From assembly GCA_958450365.1 (NCBI GenBank), contig CAUEEP010000742.1, positions 1,741,001 to 1,805,000 of the forward strand: a stretch of 64,000 nt of DNA, read 5' to 3'. Source of the stretch: Mesorhabditis belari (taxonomy: Eukaryota; Nematoda; Chromadorea; Rhabditida; Rhabditidae). How positions within the stretch are numbered: position 1 is the stretch's first letter; each line of letters begins with the position of its first letter. Below, in pieces: positions 23,301 to 35,340 of this stretch. The notes beneath the pieces were generated by a model that saw only the letters and a program-made list of their open reading frames with translations, did no database searches and was not told the origin of the DNA. The position numbers were made by a program, and so were the translations under genes.

Positions 23301-26300
23301 AGCAATATAATTTTCAAATTCTACCTTTCTATTCGGAATATCGATGCAATCGTTCCAGTCACAGCAACATCCCGTGAAGATTCCTGTTGGCGAGGTGCCG
23401 CACGCATTTTGGAGGTACATTCGATCGCAAACGCCAACCGGATCGCAACTGTACATTGTCACATTGGTGTCTTGTCCTGAAACAAACTTTTGAACAAATA
23501 TATGACTATAGATTTTATTAAGCAAAGCTTTAGTCTCCTTAAGTTCCTACCAGCGATCGACGTTCTAAAGGTCATCATTCCACAATCACCCTGACATGCC
23601 ATATAACGGCCAGAATTGTCGAAGAAGTTGTTGTTGATGCCAAGACCTCTGAAAGATGCAAATAGAAATGCGATAATAAAGATAATATAAGAAAGATGTG
23701 AATTCTACTACACCCTGGTACTAAACCGATTCTATTGTCAAGTAAAAACTCACCCCCAGCAAGCGATTGGTGGTCGATTCGTCGCTGGTGTGTACGGCAT
23801 CGGTCGGACTCGGTTCCGTTCAGTGTTGCAGTAGTTTTGGTAGTCGCAGCAGCAAGCTGAACAATTAATTAATAATTTTTTTTCGCTTTTGACAAACCTG
23901 TAACATGTGGTGAGCCAGCATCTCCCAGAATGGTGAGGCAGTCGTTGCGAAGGTCGAGGGTTTTGCAGGTGGAGGTGGGCGCGCAGAAATAACCGACAAA
24001 ACGGGCCTGCAATTTTAAGATTGTTCATGATTAAAGCTGAAAAATAAAGCTTCCAGTCTAGAATCACTCACTCCGCTGATCGTCGTCTCAACAGAGGCAC
24101 ATGTTCCGTCACATTGCACTTGGTAGACATTCGTGTAGTTGGAGGAGTCGACAGTGAGACCAGCTCCGCACTGAAGGGAGTTTGTGCCATTGGGATATCT
24201 GAATTCAAGGGTTGATTCATAAAATCCATTAAATCTATCAAACTTGCCAACTCACTAATTGTTTTAAGCGCTTACTTTCGTTGGTATGGCTGGATGCAGA
24301 CGTCCGAGTCACAGCAACATCCGCTGATTGGTGTGTTCGGGATTTGGGCACATCTATAATTTGTATGAATCAAGTTATTATTCAATTAGCTAACCTGTTG
24401 ACAATTCCCAATCCTTGGCAAACGGTGGTTGGGTCACAGGTGTAAAGAGTCACATTGTATTGATCTCCGTTGACTGATGATTGAACTGTCAACGAGGCAC
24501 AGTCACCAACACATCCAGTGTAACTTTCAGCGATTGAAATGCTAAAAATTATGCATAAGCAGGATTAGTTTCTCATGCCTGAATAAAAGTTATAAAAAAC
24601 CAGACTCACTTGTTAACATGAAGTCCCTGGAAGCAAGCGATCACGTCTCTTCTCGGTATTTGTGTCGGTGTCACAGGAGTGATATCAGTATTGTTGGTGT
24701 TGCAATTGTTCGAATCCCAGCAACAGCACGTCTCAACGCCCATTCCAGCAAAAGTCAAGTTCGAGCAGCTTCCAACCGTGTCCAAAGCCCAGCACAAGTT
24801 GTACGAAGCGCAGTAGAAAGACTCGATCTAAAAAAGTTCTCGCATTAATTTGGTTTACAGTTGTAGACTAGCCGTATATCCAGCAGTTGTAGTCTTCAGG
24901 CGGCCGCACATTCCATCACAAGCAATCGGAGCCCCGACATCGACAGCATTATTGGTTGTCGTGTTCACAATGTGAACTCCCACATAGCACTCCATGATTG
25001 GCGTTCGAGTACCTTAATAGAAAATTTTAAATTTCACTTTGTAGATTAACTAACCATTTGGATATCTCGGTGGGGTGACGGTTGGATCAATGCAAGCATC
25101 CGAGTTACAGCAACATCCGGCGAGCGTTCCATTGGAAAGGCTAAAATCTTGTCAATAGCTGATCAGCTTTGATTAGAAACTAATAATCTAGAGTCTAGAA
25201 TCGTTTAATGAATCTGGTTTTTATTTATAAGCAAGCGATTAAAACTCACTTCAGACAATTGTTGGTAATTCCAAGTTGTTGGCACATGTTTGCCGGCTCG
25301 CACGAGTACATCGTGAAATCGTATTGAGCTTGGAGCTAAAGGAATTTACGTAGAAGCTTCAAGTTCTATAAAAATTCACCATGAACGTCACTGAGGCGCA
25401 ATCTCCTTGGCAAGCAACGTATGACCCGCCAGCAATGAGAGTTCCAGCAATGTGAATTCCCGAATAGCAAGCGATCGGGATGCGGGTTTGTGGAGTAGCC
25501 GAGGGCAAAGGTGTTGGAATCTGAATAGCCGGTTGGGTAGAAAGTCAAAATTTACATACAGTTCCATTCGTGTTACAGTTTGATTGATCATAGCAACAGC
25601 AAGCGGTGATATTGTAGTCGGGATGAGCGCTCACTCCCGAGCACACCAAGTTGCCATCAGGGGGAGATGGGGTGACGAAAGCGTTGCAAATCGCGTGCGT
25701 TGTACAGAAGTAGAGAGTGGCTTGGTATTCTGAAATGAAATGTGTATATTCGTAGAGTTCACTATCAAATTTCTTCTATAGAACTCACGTCCGAGGAAGG
25801 TCGAAGCTGAAGCGCACGATCCGGTGGCGCCAGCTTGACTGCACGAGGAAACGGCTCCAGCCAATGTCATACTTCCGACTTGAATACCGACGTAGCAGGT
25901 GAAATCAGCCTAAATGTAAGGTTTTATTGCAATAGATTTAGTTAATAAACATCTTTATAAAACAAACCACAGGATCCTCATTGGGATCGGAAACTTTGAG
26001 CAACTCCGTTTCGATTGCCTTTCCGGGTACTCGATTGCAAAGATCATCGTGGCAAACTGAATCCGCTTCAAAGCTGCGATCCTATAAAGTTGAATTTGTA
26101 AGTCTGCAGAAGTTTCAGAACTTTGAAATTTCCAAAACTCACCCTTTGTTCACACTCCAAAAAGTGCACTGTTGAACCATCAGCCATCAACGGAGAACGT
26201 CTTGTGCACATACCAGAGCATTCTTTCTATAAAGAATTTTTGACTTTATGATTTTCTATTGTTAAAAGATTCTATTCAGGCTTAAGCCGTACCAAGTCTA

Positions 26301-26494
26301 GATTTCTATTCTAACAAAATTCTAGTCAGAAGGCTTTAGAACCTTCACCAAGTACAATAACTTACCGCTTCAATTTGACTCTCGACGATTTTCCCCTCTT
26401 TGTCCACGGTCATCGATCCGACATTACACTCAAGCCCGTAGCCTAAGCTGACCAAGCCCAGACATAGCAATGCTATCCGGGTCAAGTTACCCAT
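17381..26494 (-). CDS. Giant GPI-anchored multi-module Cys-rich protein (gene A)
   Basis: The ATG at 26494 begins a signal peptide (MGNLTRIALLCLGLVSLGYG), followed by LECNVGSMTVD, CSGMC, SVCHDDLCN and CYVG segments. About 16 Cys-rich modules follow, with CCC signatures near 25.59, 25.11, 24.72, 24.32, 23.85, 23.36, 22.80, 22.23, 21.79, 21.37, 20.80, 20.09, 19.57, 18.60, 18.25 and 17.53 kb. Alpha modules read CxSG, C.GDCAS, YSCDP..C and GCCC..DACID. Beta modules read CYVG, CDG.CG, YCA..LC and ETCCC...NCNTNN. Each module spans about three exons with introns of ~50 bp. Pro-rich linkers separate pairs. The end is NPYALPTGPAP, then SSIPFLFTTLLILVASVF and TAA, a GPI-anchor-type tail. The cysteine pattern resembles the nematode ET module and Ly6/uPAR-like three-finger domains. 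The protein should sit on the outer cell surface; ligand and function are unknown. I found no break in the exons I spliced. Confidence 0.85.
19235..19505. mobile_element. Foldback MITE in a gene A intron
   Basis: The left end ACCGTAAATACTGTAATAGT matches the reverse complement of the right end, ACTATTACAGTATTTAGGGG. The interior contains a second inverted pair around GGTATCAAAAAATAGC. It lies in an intron between two gene A modules. Its termini resemble those of the MITE at 52928-53355. Confidence 0.8.
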
Positions 26495-27840
26495 CTGAAA
26501 CAAATAAATAATACAATTATATTATTTTAGGCAAAAGACAGCAAAAAAAAGAGAATTCAAGATAAGCTTGGGACAGCAAGTTTATTATAAAAACTTTTAA
26601 ACTTTATTCATTCCTTTGTTTCGAAGACTTTTACATCAGTTTTAATTTCTTTAATAGTAAGTTTTTCAAAGAGTCTACAGTTTTTTTTGTGCCTATATTT
26701 ATCTTTTTGCCCACAGAACCGCATCATTTGATTTTATGCCTCTCGTAAAATTTTCCAAGGCTTCCGAGCTTGCAAGATTGCAAATTTTCTGTAATGATGA
26801 GAAGTTGATACAAATCAGGAATAGGAATCATAGAATGAGAAAACTGTAGAAAGCATCCCTTAGTAAACAATAGAAAAGCAATGGTACTACCAAGCAATGG
26901 TAGTACTCTAACTACCTAAAGCTTTGTCAGGGCGAACGGTCAGGAGCTTATTGTCATTGTTCGGGTTAGTTAAACTGTGCCCTAGAATTTGCAAGTCATG
27001 CTGGCTTGACTTAGCCAATATCAACTTCAGATAAAGCCTACCTATTGGGCAACACAAAACCTTATGCTTCTTTCTGACTTCTGAGTTTTGAAAGTCTGAC
27101 AGATTGTACTGTTCATTGAGGCCATTTCTACGAAAAGACGAGATAGTGGCTGTAAATGGCAACACAAACGAGACACTCCATTCACTCACAAAAACCATCG
27201 AGCAGCCCCAATTTAGAAAAGGCACACACGTTTTACATTCGGTCGTAAATTAGTGATGGGATGATAAGCTGGAATGAAGAAGAAATGAGAAGAGAGACTA
27301 CCGATTGAATCTTTTAACCACTTTTAAGACTTTGAGAAGAGTCAAAAAGAAGCTAGATCTGTGGAAAGAAAGCAATTTTTACTTAAAAAATCTGACCAAA
27401 TAAATTAAGCAAAGCCAAGTGCGCTTACAAGTTAATAAAACGAAAAGATGTACGGTAAGTAAACGGTAAATTTGACAATATTAGGCAAGCAAATATATGC
27501 TTGAGAAATCGTGAAAACATTCCGGTTTACATTCATAAGAAAGCGAATAAACTTGAAAATCTTACTGAAGGCAAAATTATAAATTTGGCATCATAATTGT
27601 TCCAATAGGAAATCTTCCCTCTGTTCACAGTTAGACTTAGACTGAAAATTGAGAATCTTGCAAAATTGACTCATACCAAATTACCAATTCCACACAACCC
27701 TAAATCTAGTCCGACAATTTTATCTCCATTGAGGATTTGGTGCCAAACCTAGGGCGTACAATTAGTACTGAATTCTGTACTCACTAAACTCATGGTTGAA
27801 CTCATGGTGCTAGTAAAAATTTGTTGCTTATAAGGGAAAG
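26495..27840. other. Upstream region of gene A
   Basis: This is non-coding sequence 5' of gene A. About 26570-26760 is copied at 32110-32280, beyond the pseudogene A', so the A' duplication included gene A upstream DNA. I see no coding exon or recognised promoter motif. Confidence 0.5.
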
Positions 27841-28006
27841 GCATCGAGTCAAGCTGGCCTTTTGCCTCGAGAATTCATTTTATAGAGTCGGCCATGGGGA
27901 TCTCGAATCCGTTTTTAGTTTTTGCAGAACGCTTCGCAAACGTGTGATATTTGGCATAAAAAATCATCTTGAATTTCGGACTCCTTAAGAAGCCGCCTCA
28001 ACAACT

Positions 28007-28088
28007 GCTTTGGTGGTCTAGTGGATAGTCTGCTAGGCTACCGAACCTATTACATTTTTTGCCCTCAAGTTCGAGTCCCACTCTCGTC
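28007..28088 (+). repeat. tRNA-like repeat, copy 1
   Basis: An internal Pol III A-box-like TGGTCTAGTGGATAG and a B-box-like AGTTCGAGTCCC are spaced as in a tRNA. A T-rich run follows. The acceptor stem and anticodon arm do not pair properly, so I treat it as a SINE-like or tRNA-pseudogene unit rather than a working tRNA. Confidence 0.6.
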
Positions 28089-28342
28089 AAAATTTTTTGC
28101 TTTTTTAAAAAACTGTTTCCTTACGTATTTTTATTGAATTATTGACTCGAGTTTTTTACACGCTTTCTGTAACTTCAGCAAATAATTTACAAAAGCCGGA
28201 ATCTTCCAAAGTATCAGAAGTATTGAAAAATTTAACATTTGTTGCCACATTTCTGAAAGCTAAAGGTGCATAAAATTCAACCCTATTATTCATTGTAAAT
28301 ACGAGGAAAACAGTTTTTCAAAAAAAAACAAGAAAAGCTTGG

Positions 28343-28421
28343 GGAGAGTGGGATCCGAACTTGGGAACGAGAATGTTACATGTTTGGTAGTCTATCAGAC
28401 TAACCATTAGACCACCGAAGG
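28343..28421 (-). repeat. tRNA-like repeat, copy 2
   Basis: On the minus strand this reads GGTGGTCTAATGGTTAGTCT and later AAGTTCGGATCCCACTCTCC, the same family as copy 1 in opposite orientation. Confidence 0.6.
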
Positions 28422-28499
28422 GGCCAGGGCAGTGTGTGGCGGCTCTAAGGAGCCAAAATAGATACCGCGACTCTAACTGAACCTAAAAAGCAAGCAAAG

Positions 28500-30100
28500 G
28501 CAAGTCAAAGGATTTTCAACAAGTGTTGAACTCAATTAAAGGCTCTCAATGAGAAAGAATTAGCTACTGTAGCTATGTAAATGTTTTCTCACGAGACAAG
28601 GGGATTAGCAGATTAACGGCCGAGAAGACAAGTGATAGGCTACAGTAAGCCAGAGAGAAGAAAAATGATAGCAGGGGCGAGGCGACCGGAGGTGAGGAGC
28701 CGAAATGAGCGAATGAATGAAAATGGAGGGGAGTCTCTGCCTCGTATCTTCCTTCATGAAACCACACACCTCCGCCCTCTCTCAATCTTTTTTCTCGGGA
28801 CACAATCGGGTTGTAATATTCAGAATTACAATCACGCTTCTCTTCCGACTTTCTTTTCCCCTTGTTTCTACTATGATAAGTGAGACGATTCCAACAATTT
28901 CATGATGAGCTGTCCGGGCAGCTTTCCTCTTTTTTTTCTGCAGCTAAGCAGCTTTCTATAGTGGTTATTCCAATACAAGTTCCGGCTCTTATCCGTTATC
29001 CGATTTTTATTGGGTTGGGGAGAATGAAATTGCGCCGAACTTTAAAGACACAAAATCATAAAGATTGGCCGACTTAGAAGAAAGTTATGGCAAGTTGCGC
29101 AAATGACCCTGTTGCGCAAAAAAAGTTGCGAAAACTAGCCTACCCCAAAAACTGTGCTTTGAAACAGAGCCAAAAATATAAACAATTTTTTTTTGAGCTG
29201 AGGCTTGTTTGAGTTCTCTTTTAAATGTCATTTTGTAGAGAATTCGTTAAACTTTCTACTGATATCAAACGCGTATCATTTGACGAAAAGTTTGCTAGAA
29301 GTTTTAGAAATTCCTTTGATTTTCGGTACGATTTCATTCTCCGCAACCCAATAGAAGTATCGGGCTTTCCGCTTTTTCGCGTCATTATATCCACATTTTT
29401 GGAAACAATTTTTGCCTTAAATTTGCCTAAATTTTTACTACAAATCTCACATTTTTGCTAAACCATTGTGTTACTTGTAATGTAATGTATCTTTTATTAT
29501 CTTTCTGCTCTTTTATTCATATTAATTCATTCGCTAGATTCTTAAAACCGAAAATTTTTATATGAACTCATACAATTAACACCAATTAACTCAAAGCTCA
29601 AGTACTTTCAATATCTTAAAAGAAAACTGTAAGAACATAAAGTAAAATTATTTGAGCATAGATCAGTTCAAAAAATTGCCACTTTTTAATGGGGAATCAT
29701 CCCGCCCAAATTAGACTTTTATCTTTCTCGGCGTGGTAGTTTACAATCGTCTTCCGAAGAGTTATAAATTCCCCTCTTTCAACTCAAACACACTCATTGT
29801 TTGATTTGTGCTCAAAAAAAAAGTCATAATGATACTTTATTGTGCAAGAAGTGGAGTAGAGCATAAATATCTTAGAAAGCACTGGCTAAACATACTTCCA
29901 AGTTACCTAACCTAGCTGTCTGCTTTTTATAGTAACTGATAAGTTTGAAATTCCGATTCTTTTGTTGGTATATGCACAAAATCATCAACTTTTATGCATT
30001 TCCTTTAAAAAGATTTTTATTCGGAACAAGAAAACTTCAAAGACAAAAATAAAGCCTATTTTAACAAGTTACATATAAACATGCAAGGATTAAAAGTCAC
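28500..30100. other. Intergenic with duplicated flank sequence
   Basis: No gene is supported. Parts recur at 34.28-35.05 kb: a block with TTCTACTATG...GATTCCAA near 28.86 and 34.42 kb, and one with CTTTTATCTTTCTCGGC near 29.72 and 34.96 kb. About 29.03-29.14 kb is a half copy of the foldback element at 45299-45498. Confidence 0.55.
30016..30021 (-). promoter_or_regulatory. Relic polyadenylation signal of pseudogene A'
   Basis: AATAAA on the minus strand, downstream of the A' tail remnant, in the same relative place as the signals of genes A, B and C. Confidence 0.4.
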
Positions 30101-30124
30101 TTCAAAGGCAATGAGGAAGCACAT

Positions 30125-32100
30125 GCATGAGATGGGTGATTGGTGTTATCTGATTTAGAACGACGAGACAGTGGAGAAAGGGAATCGTGTTTGAGAAACT
30201 GGTGGTTGGTGGTTGTGTGCCAGTTGTTGTTGGCGGGCCGGTTATGGGCTATGTGCCGCTTGTCAGTTGGGTTCCGGCTGATGATTGTAGGTCAGTTGTT
30301 GGTTGAGTACCAGCTGCTCTTGTTGATTGGTTGCCGGCTGTCGGCTGGGTTCCGGGCGTTGGTTGCGTGCCGGCTGTCTGTATGCTAACTGTCGGCTGTG
30401 CACTGGTTGTTGTCGTTGTTGGCTGTGCGCTGGTTGAAAGGATTACATAGGGATTGGGATTAAGCGTGATTCCACTCGTCTTGTTGATACAATCGTTCTA
30501 ACTACAGCAGCAGCCACTAAAATGGATTTGTCTTTTACAAATTGTAAGAAGTTGATTGCCTATTACCATAAGTAGTCTCAAAATTTTGTCTTAACAATGA
30601 GTACTCACACATAGTCGCGTTTCCCATTATTGTCGCACAAGCATCGTTGATTCCAAGAATCGGGCACAAAGAGACCGAATCACAGGTGAACATCGTGGCC
30701 GCAAAATTCGAGCCTAAATAGTGTAGTTAAAAGAGGAAATTGTTTACACTCCAAGATTCCACTAAACTTAGAATCAGTACGTTCAAATTCCCAAAGCTTT
30801 AACTCAGCTATTGATTCAAAAACGCAATCCTAACTATACCTTTTAGAAAATGCTTTACTCAAAGAGTAAAACAGCTATTTATAATATTTATCTCCTGGTC
30901 TTACTATTAGTCAACTATCTACTTCAGAGCAAAGCATTGCTAAATGCTATCATGACGTCATCATTCTGTTTACTCTCTGCTTATCATCAACTGCCAAAAA
31001 ACTCACCGCTAACCGATGTGTTGTAGGTGATCGCAGCGCATTTTCCAAAGCACAATGCGTACTTGTCATCAGCGCTCAAATTGTGGAATTCCCAGTAGCG
31101 TCGATGGAAATGGAAAAATTCCCAGTAGCGTCGATCAAACGATTAGTGCACTCGTTTTCCAATTCTGAAGTTTGGTTGATTGGATACAAGAATTCGGATG
31201 TATTGCACAATAAATATAATAGGCTTGTTTTCTACCGAAAGCAGAGCAAAGCGATTGTGGAGCACAATAGTATCCGAAGGTCTTGATACCATTGACGTTT
31301 GTGACAAGTGATCCACATTGCCCATCACACGGTCCTTGACCTCCAAAGGTGGTGGTCACAGCAACATCCGCTGATTGGTGTGTTCGTGATTTGAGCGCAT
31401 CTATAATTTGAATGGATCCAAGCTATTACCAACTTAGTCAACCTGTTGATAATTCCTAATCCTTGGCAAACGGTGGCTGGGTCACAAGTGTAAAGAGTCA
31501 CATTGTATTGATCTCCGTTAACTGACGATTGAACTGTTAACGAGGCACAGTCACCACCACACGCAGTGTAGCTCTCAGCAATAGCAATAACATCGCTAAA
31601 AATTTTGTTATCATGTACAAACATTTCAACAACCTACTTATTAACATGAAGTCCCTGGAAGCAAGCGATCACGTCTCTTCTCGGTATTTGTGTCGGTGTC
31701 ACAGGAGTGATATCAGTATTGTTGGTGTTGCAATTGTTCGAATCCCAGCAACAGCACGTCTCAACGCTCATTCCAGCAAAAGTCAAGTTCGAGCAGCTTC
31801 CAACCGTGTCCAAAGCCCAGCACAAGTTATACGAGGCGCAGTAGAAAGATTCGATCTGAAAAAAGGTAATTTGGTTTACAATTGTTGTAGACTAACCGTA
31901 TATACAGCAGTTTTAGTCTTCAGGCGGCCGCACATTCCATCACAAGCAATCGGAGCGCCGACATCGACAGCATTATTGGGTGTCGTGTTCACAATGTGAA
32001 CTCCCACATAGCACTCCATGATTGGGGTTCGAGTACCTTAGTTCCAAGTTGTTGGCACATGTTTGCCGGCTCGCACGAGTACATCGTGAAATCGTATTGG
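30125..32100 (-). pseudogene. Internally deleted pseudogene copy of gene A (A')
   Basis: Blocks match gene A: 31.35-32.09 kb matches 24.3-25.3 kb almost base for base, and 31.14-31.34 kb matches the beta module at 18.3 or 19.7 kb. The region at 30.48-31.08 kb matches the last alpha module. The joins lie at about 31083-31135, where a 19-bp AATTCCCAGTAGCGTCGAT is repeated, and about 31357, where two modules are fused. At about 30500 the conserved Trp codon after CCCS is a TAG stop (CCCS*NDCIN). A second in-frame TAG follows in a tail of AGTQPT-type repeats. The C-terminal hydrophobic tail is degraded. No signal-peptide exon is present. This is a dead, deletion-shortened copy. Confidence 0.85.
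30190..30440 (-). repeat. Low-complexity repeats in the A' tail
   Basis: Imperfect short units (GTTGGTTG...GCCGGCTGT on the plus strand) encode AGTQPT/SAQPT-like repeats on the minus strand. This matches the Pro/Thr stalk position that precedes the GPI tail in the paralogs. Confidence 0.7.
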
Positions 32101-32418
32101 CCTTTTGCGATCCTATGGGACAGCAAGTTTATTATAAAAACTTTAAAACTTCATTTATTCCTTTGTTTCGAAGGCTTTTACATCAGTTCTGATTTCTTTA
32201 ATAGTAAGTTTTTCAAAGAGTCTAAAGTTTTTTTGTGCCTTTTTGCCCACAGAACCGCATTATTTAATTTTATGCCTCTCAAAAAAAAAAAATTTTCCAA
32301 GGCATTCGAGCTTGCAAGATTGCAAATTTTCTGTAATGATGAGAAATTGATACAAGTCAGGATTACGAATCAGAATACAAATATTCAAGCAAGATTCATA
32401 GAAAATACAAGTTCAATA

Positions 32419-34042
32419 TACACTGTGGTGCAGAGTCTTGTTCCACTTACTTTTCTGAAACATTTTGTCAAAATTCTAAAAATTTTCGAAAGCAACTTTT
32501 TAAGTAACGGGTTTTTTAGTAGCCTATCCCTTCATTTTTTTTACCATGTAAATGCCAGTACTCCAATATTTTGTTGTTTTTTAAAACCTTTTTTTCGTAA
32601 AAGTTGAGAAAAAAAGGTGGTGCAAAAGTCTTGTGTCACTAAGAAAATTTGTATTTTCTCTTTGCCTTTGTTTGTTCTCATGAATTTTTTTGTATTATAT
32701 TATATTTAGATGTCGACTCGCAAATATTTATCAACTCCTGATAAGCAAAAGATCGTGCAAGCAAAGAAATATGGATATTCATCCCCGTCTATTACGATGC
32801 TCTTCAAATGCAATAAAAGGACGGTGGATCGGCTAGCAGCAAAACCGGAAACAGGCCAAAGTCTTCAGAGAGCTTCGAAAAGTGGTCGTCCACCGATTAC
32901 AACAAAAACTGAAGGTTATCAATGACCATAGAATCGACCCGACTCTGACTTCGAGCCATGGAATCATGAAGTTGAAGGCCATGTCTAACAAAAATATTTC
33001 TCGATGGAGCATCAACCGTCGCTTGATTCGAGCAGGATTGCATGCAAGAAGACCAGCAAAACGACCCTTGACCATTGCAAAAACTCGGAAGCTGAGATAT
33101 GATTTTGCAAAGAACTACGAGTGTTGGACTTCCGATGACTGGGCCCGAGTCATTTTTACCGATGAGACTAGAATTAATTTATACTATCCATTTAATCAGA
33201 AGACCAATTGGACAACGTTATAAGCTCAAATACGTTAAGCCAACGGTCAAATTCGGTGGTGGGAGTATTATGTTGTGGGGTAAGTGTTCGCCCTATCTTT
33301 CACTTACGATTTGTCTTTTTTAGGCTCGATAAATCGAAGTGTATCGGGACCGCTAGTGTTTATCAATGGAAATCTCGACGCTCGAAGGTACAAGTCAATC
33401 ATAGAGAACAACTTACTTCCATTTGCAAACACGAACATGCCACAAGGATGGGCCTTATATCAAGACAACGCTCCATGCCACAAAAGCCAGCTAATGATGG
33501 GCCGAGTTGTCCGACTTGCAAATGGAGGAAGAGCTCGCCTACCCGGCCTTTTTGCTGCTTATCGTGTAAAATAGATCAAAGTGTCTCCTTATTCGCCGGA
33601 TTTGAATGTTATAGAGCATCTTTGGGCCCATTTAAAGACTAAACTCAGGGGCAAGCTCTTCAACACAAAGGTCGAGCTTTGGTTCTTTATCAGAAACGTT
33701 TGGCGACAAATTTCTTCGGGAATTCTACGTGATTTGGTCGATTCAATGCCTCAACGTATTCAAGCAGTGATTTTGGCGAAAGAACCAACAAAATATTAAT
33801 CTAGCTTTCCTTTTTTAATGGTGGGACAAGACTTTTGCACCATAGATTTTTTGATTTTAAACTTTATTTGTTATTTTCTTTTAGGTAATAAATTTTTTAA
33901 ATCTAAAAACTTTTATATGAAAGCTTACAAATTAGGGTTCAGAAAAATCCCTTTACTTAAAAAGTTGTTTTCGAAAATTTTTAGAATTTTGACAAAATGT
34001 TTCAGAAAAGTAAGTGGGACAAGACTTTTGCACCACAGTGTA
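32419..34042 (+). mobile_element. Tc1/mariner-superfamily transposon, decayed
   Basis: The element is flanked by TA at 32419-32420 and 34041-34042. Inverted repeats of about 200 bp begin TACACTGTGGTGCAGAGTCT on the left, with the matching complement on the right. A second copy of the GTGGTGCAAAAGTCTTG motif lies at the inner end of each TIR (about 32619 and 33825). The interior encodes a broken DDE transposase. It is inserted in sequence duplicated from the gene A upstream region. Confidence 0.9.
32710..33799 (+). pseudogene. Tc1-family transposase, frameshifted
   Basis: The ATG at 32710 begins MSTRKYLSTPDKQKIVQAKK, with a helix-turn-helix region. A frame change near 32900 leads to WSINRRLIRAGLHARRPAKR and ARVIFTDETRINL (first Asp). 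Another change follows, then FGGGSIMLWG. An intron at about 33280-33323 joins SINRSVSGPLVFINGNLD. The second Asp is in LYQDNAPCHKS and the Glu in SPYSPDLNVIEHLWAHLK after a stop at about 33573. The last open segment ends at 33799. At least three breaks make it non-functional. Confidence 0.85.
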
Positions 34043-35340
34043 ATGCCCAAAATCAAAATGGTAAAGACTGCAAAGTTTCCAAAGTGCTAAGTAACACTAT
34101 GAAGAAGTGTAAACGAGCTAGCTTTACGTTGCTTTGAAGCGCTAAGAGATAAACAATTTGATGTATTCAATTCAAAACAATTTGATGTAAGTCCAGGATT
34201 GGAAGTGAAAGTCCAGGATTTGAAGCCTTTTAAGCATGACTCTTTGCAAATGAGTTTAAAATTTTAAGACGCTTTAAAAGGCGCCACCTCCAGCCTTTCC
34301 CCTCACTCTACTATCTTCTTTACGACTTTCACACAATAGAATTACAATCGAGCCGCTTTTTTTGTTTTCGTTTCGTTTTCTTGTTTTCGATTCCTTTGAA
34401 TCTCTTTTCCCTTTTTTCTACTATGCCAAGTACGAAGATTCCAATAATCACCTAACTAAAGAGATTTTCTCTTTGTTGAGCCCTTCTGCTACTCGATCTC
34501 TTATCAGCTTCAATACTTAATGTTTTGTAAATCTAACATTGCTCTATGTAGTATGTGCGACTCATCTTGCCAATTTTCTTCACATCATCGTGGAGAAATT
34601 GTTGTTTTTAGAAAACTGTAAACTATTTAAAACATGAATTCAGTGTTTTGTGTTCCCAAAAATTCCAAACACGGCCTTTCTGACGTACTTATTTTTGACA
34701 ACAATAAAAATTCATTGTCCTAGAAGGGATGCAATTAAATTTTTCCAAAAAACAAAGCAACAATTCTTTTTTGATATTTTAAATCACTCAAACTTCCCAG
34801 GTCGTTTTTAAATTTAAATCGTTTATTAAAGATACTTCACTGGACAAATTTAATGAAATACTTTTGAAGGAAAGCTCGAAGGAAAACTTTGCAGAAATTT
34901 AAAAAAAATAATTTGAACAGTGATCGCCTTGGATTGATTACTCACATGCCTAAATTAGGCTTTTATCTTTCTCGGCCTGGGAGTTTACAATGGTCTTTCA
35001 TAAAAATTCCTCTCTTTCAACTCAAAAACACAGTGTTTGTTTACAATCCAACAAGTACTTCATTTTATAAATTATAAAGATAACCGGCTCAATTTACCAC
35101 TTCAATGATTGTAAACTGAAGCTAACACTCATAAGATTTTTGGTGGTTAAGCTAGGTGGAGGACTGGGTTGACTAAGATGAGTGATTCTGGTTTTAAAGA
35201 CCAAATTTCTCTTGAATTTTGAACGGTTGGCTTTTCATTATCAGCTGTTTTTGCTATTACGTATATATTCGATCAAATGACATAGAAATCTTTTTATTCA
35301 AGAAAAGAAAACATCGAAAGCAAAGCGAAGAGGACAAATT
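34043..35340. other. Intergenic 3' of gene B
   Basis: No gene is supported. The region repeats sequence from 28.7-29.8 kb (see that entry), consistent with a segmental duplication spanning the A' locus. Confidence 0.5.
35293..35298 (-). promoter_or_regulatory. Polyadenylation signal of giant gene B
   Basis: AATAAA on the minus strand, about 43 nt beyond the gene B stop codon. Confidence 0.6.

Larger units (their letters stand above)
27840..28500. repeat. Inverted pair of tRNA-like repeats
   Basis: The segments at about 27975-28110 and 28325-28465 are inverted copies of one another. Each contains GCCGCC, a GGTGGTCTAGTGGATAG A-box-like stretch and an AGTTCGAGTCCC B-box-like stretch followed by a T-rich tract. 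Both look tRNA-derived. The right copy has AAGTTCGGATCCC. The pair can form a long foldback. Confidence 0.75.

Noticed and set aside
28007..28088. Functional tRNA gene
   Set aside because: A-box and B-box-like parts are present, but the acceptor stem does not pair and the anticodon stem is weak. The same unit occurs as dispersed copies.
31996..32607. 203-residue plus-strand open frame
   Set aside because: It runs across the A' edge, duplicated upstream DNA and a transposon TIR, so it cannot be a natural gene.
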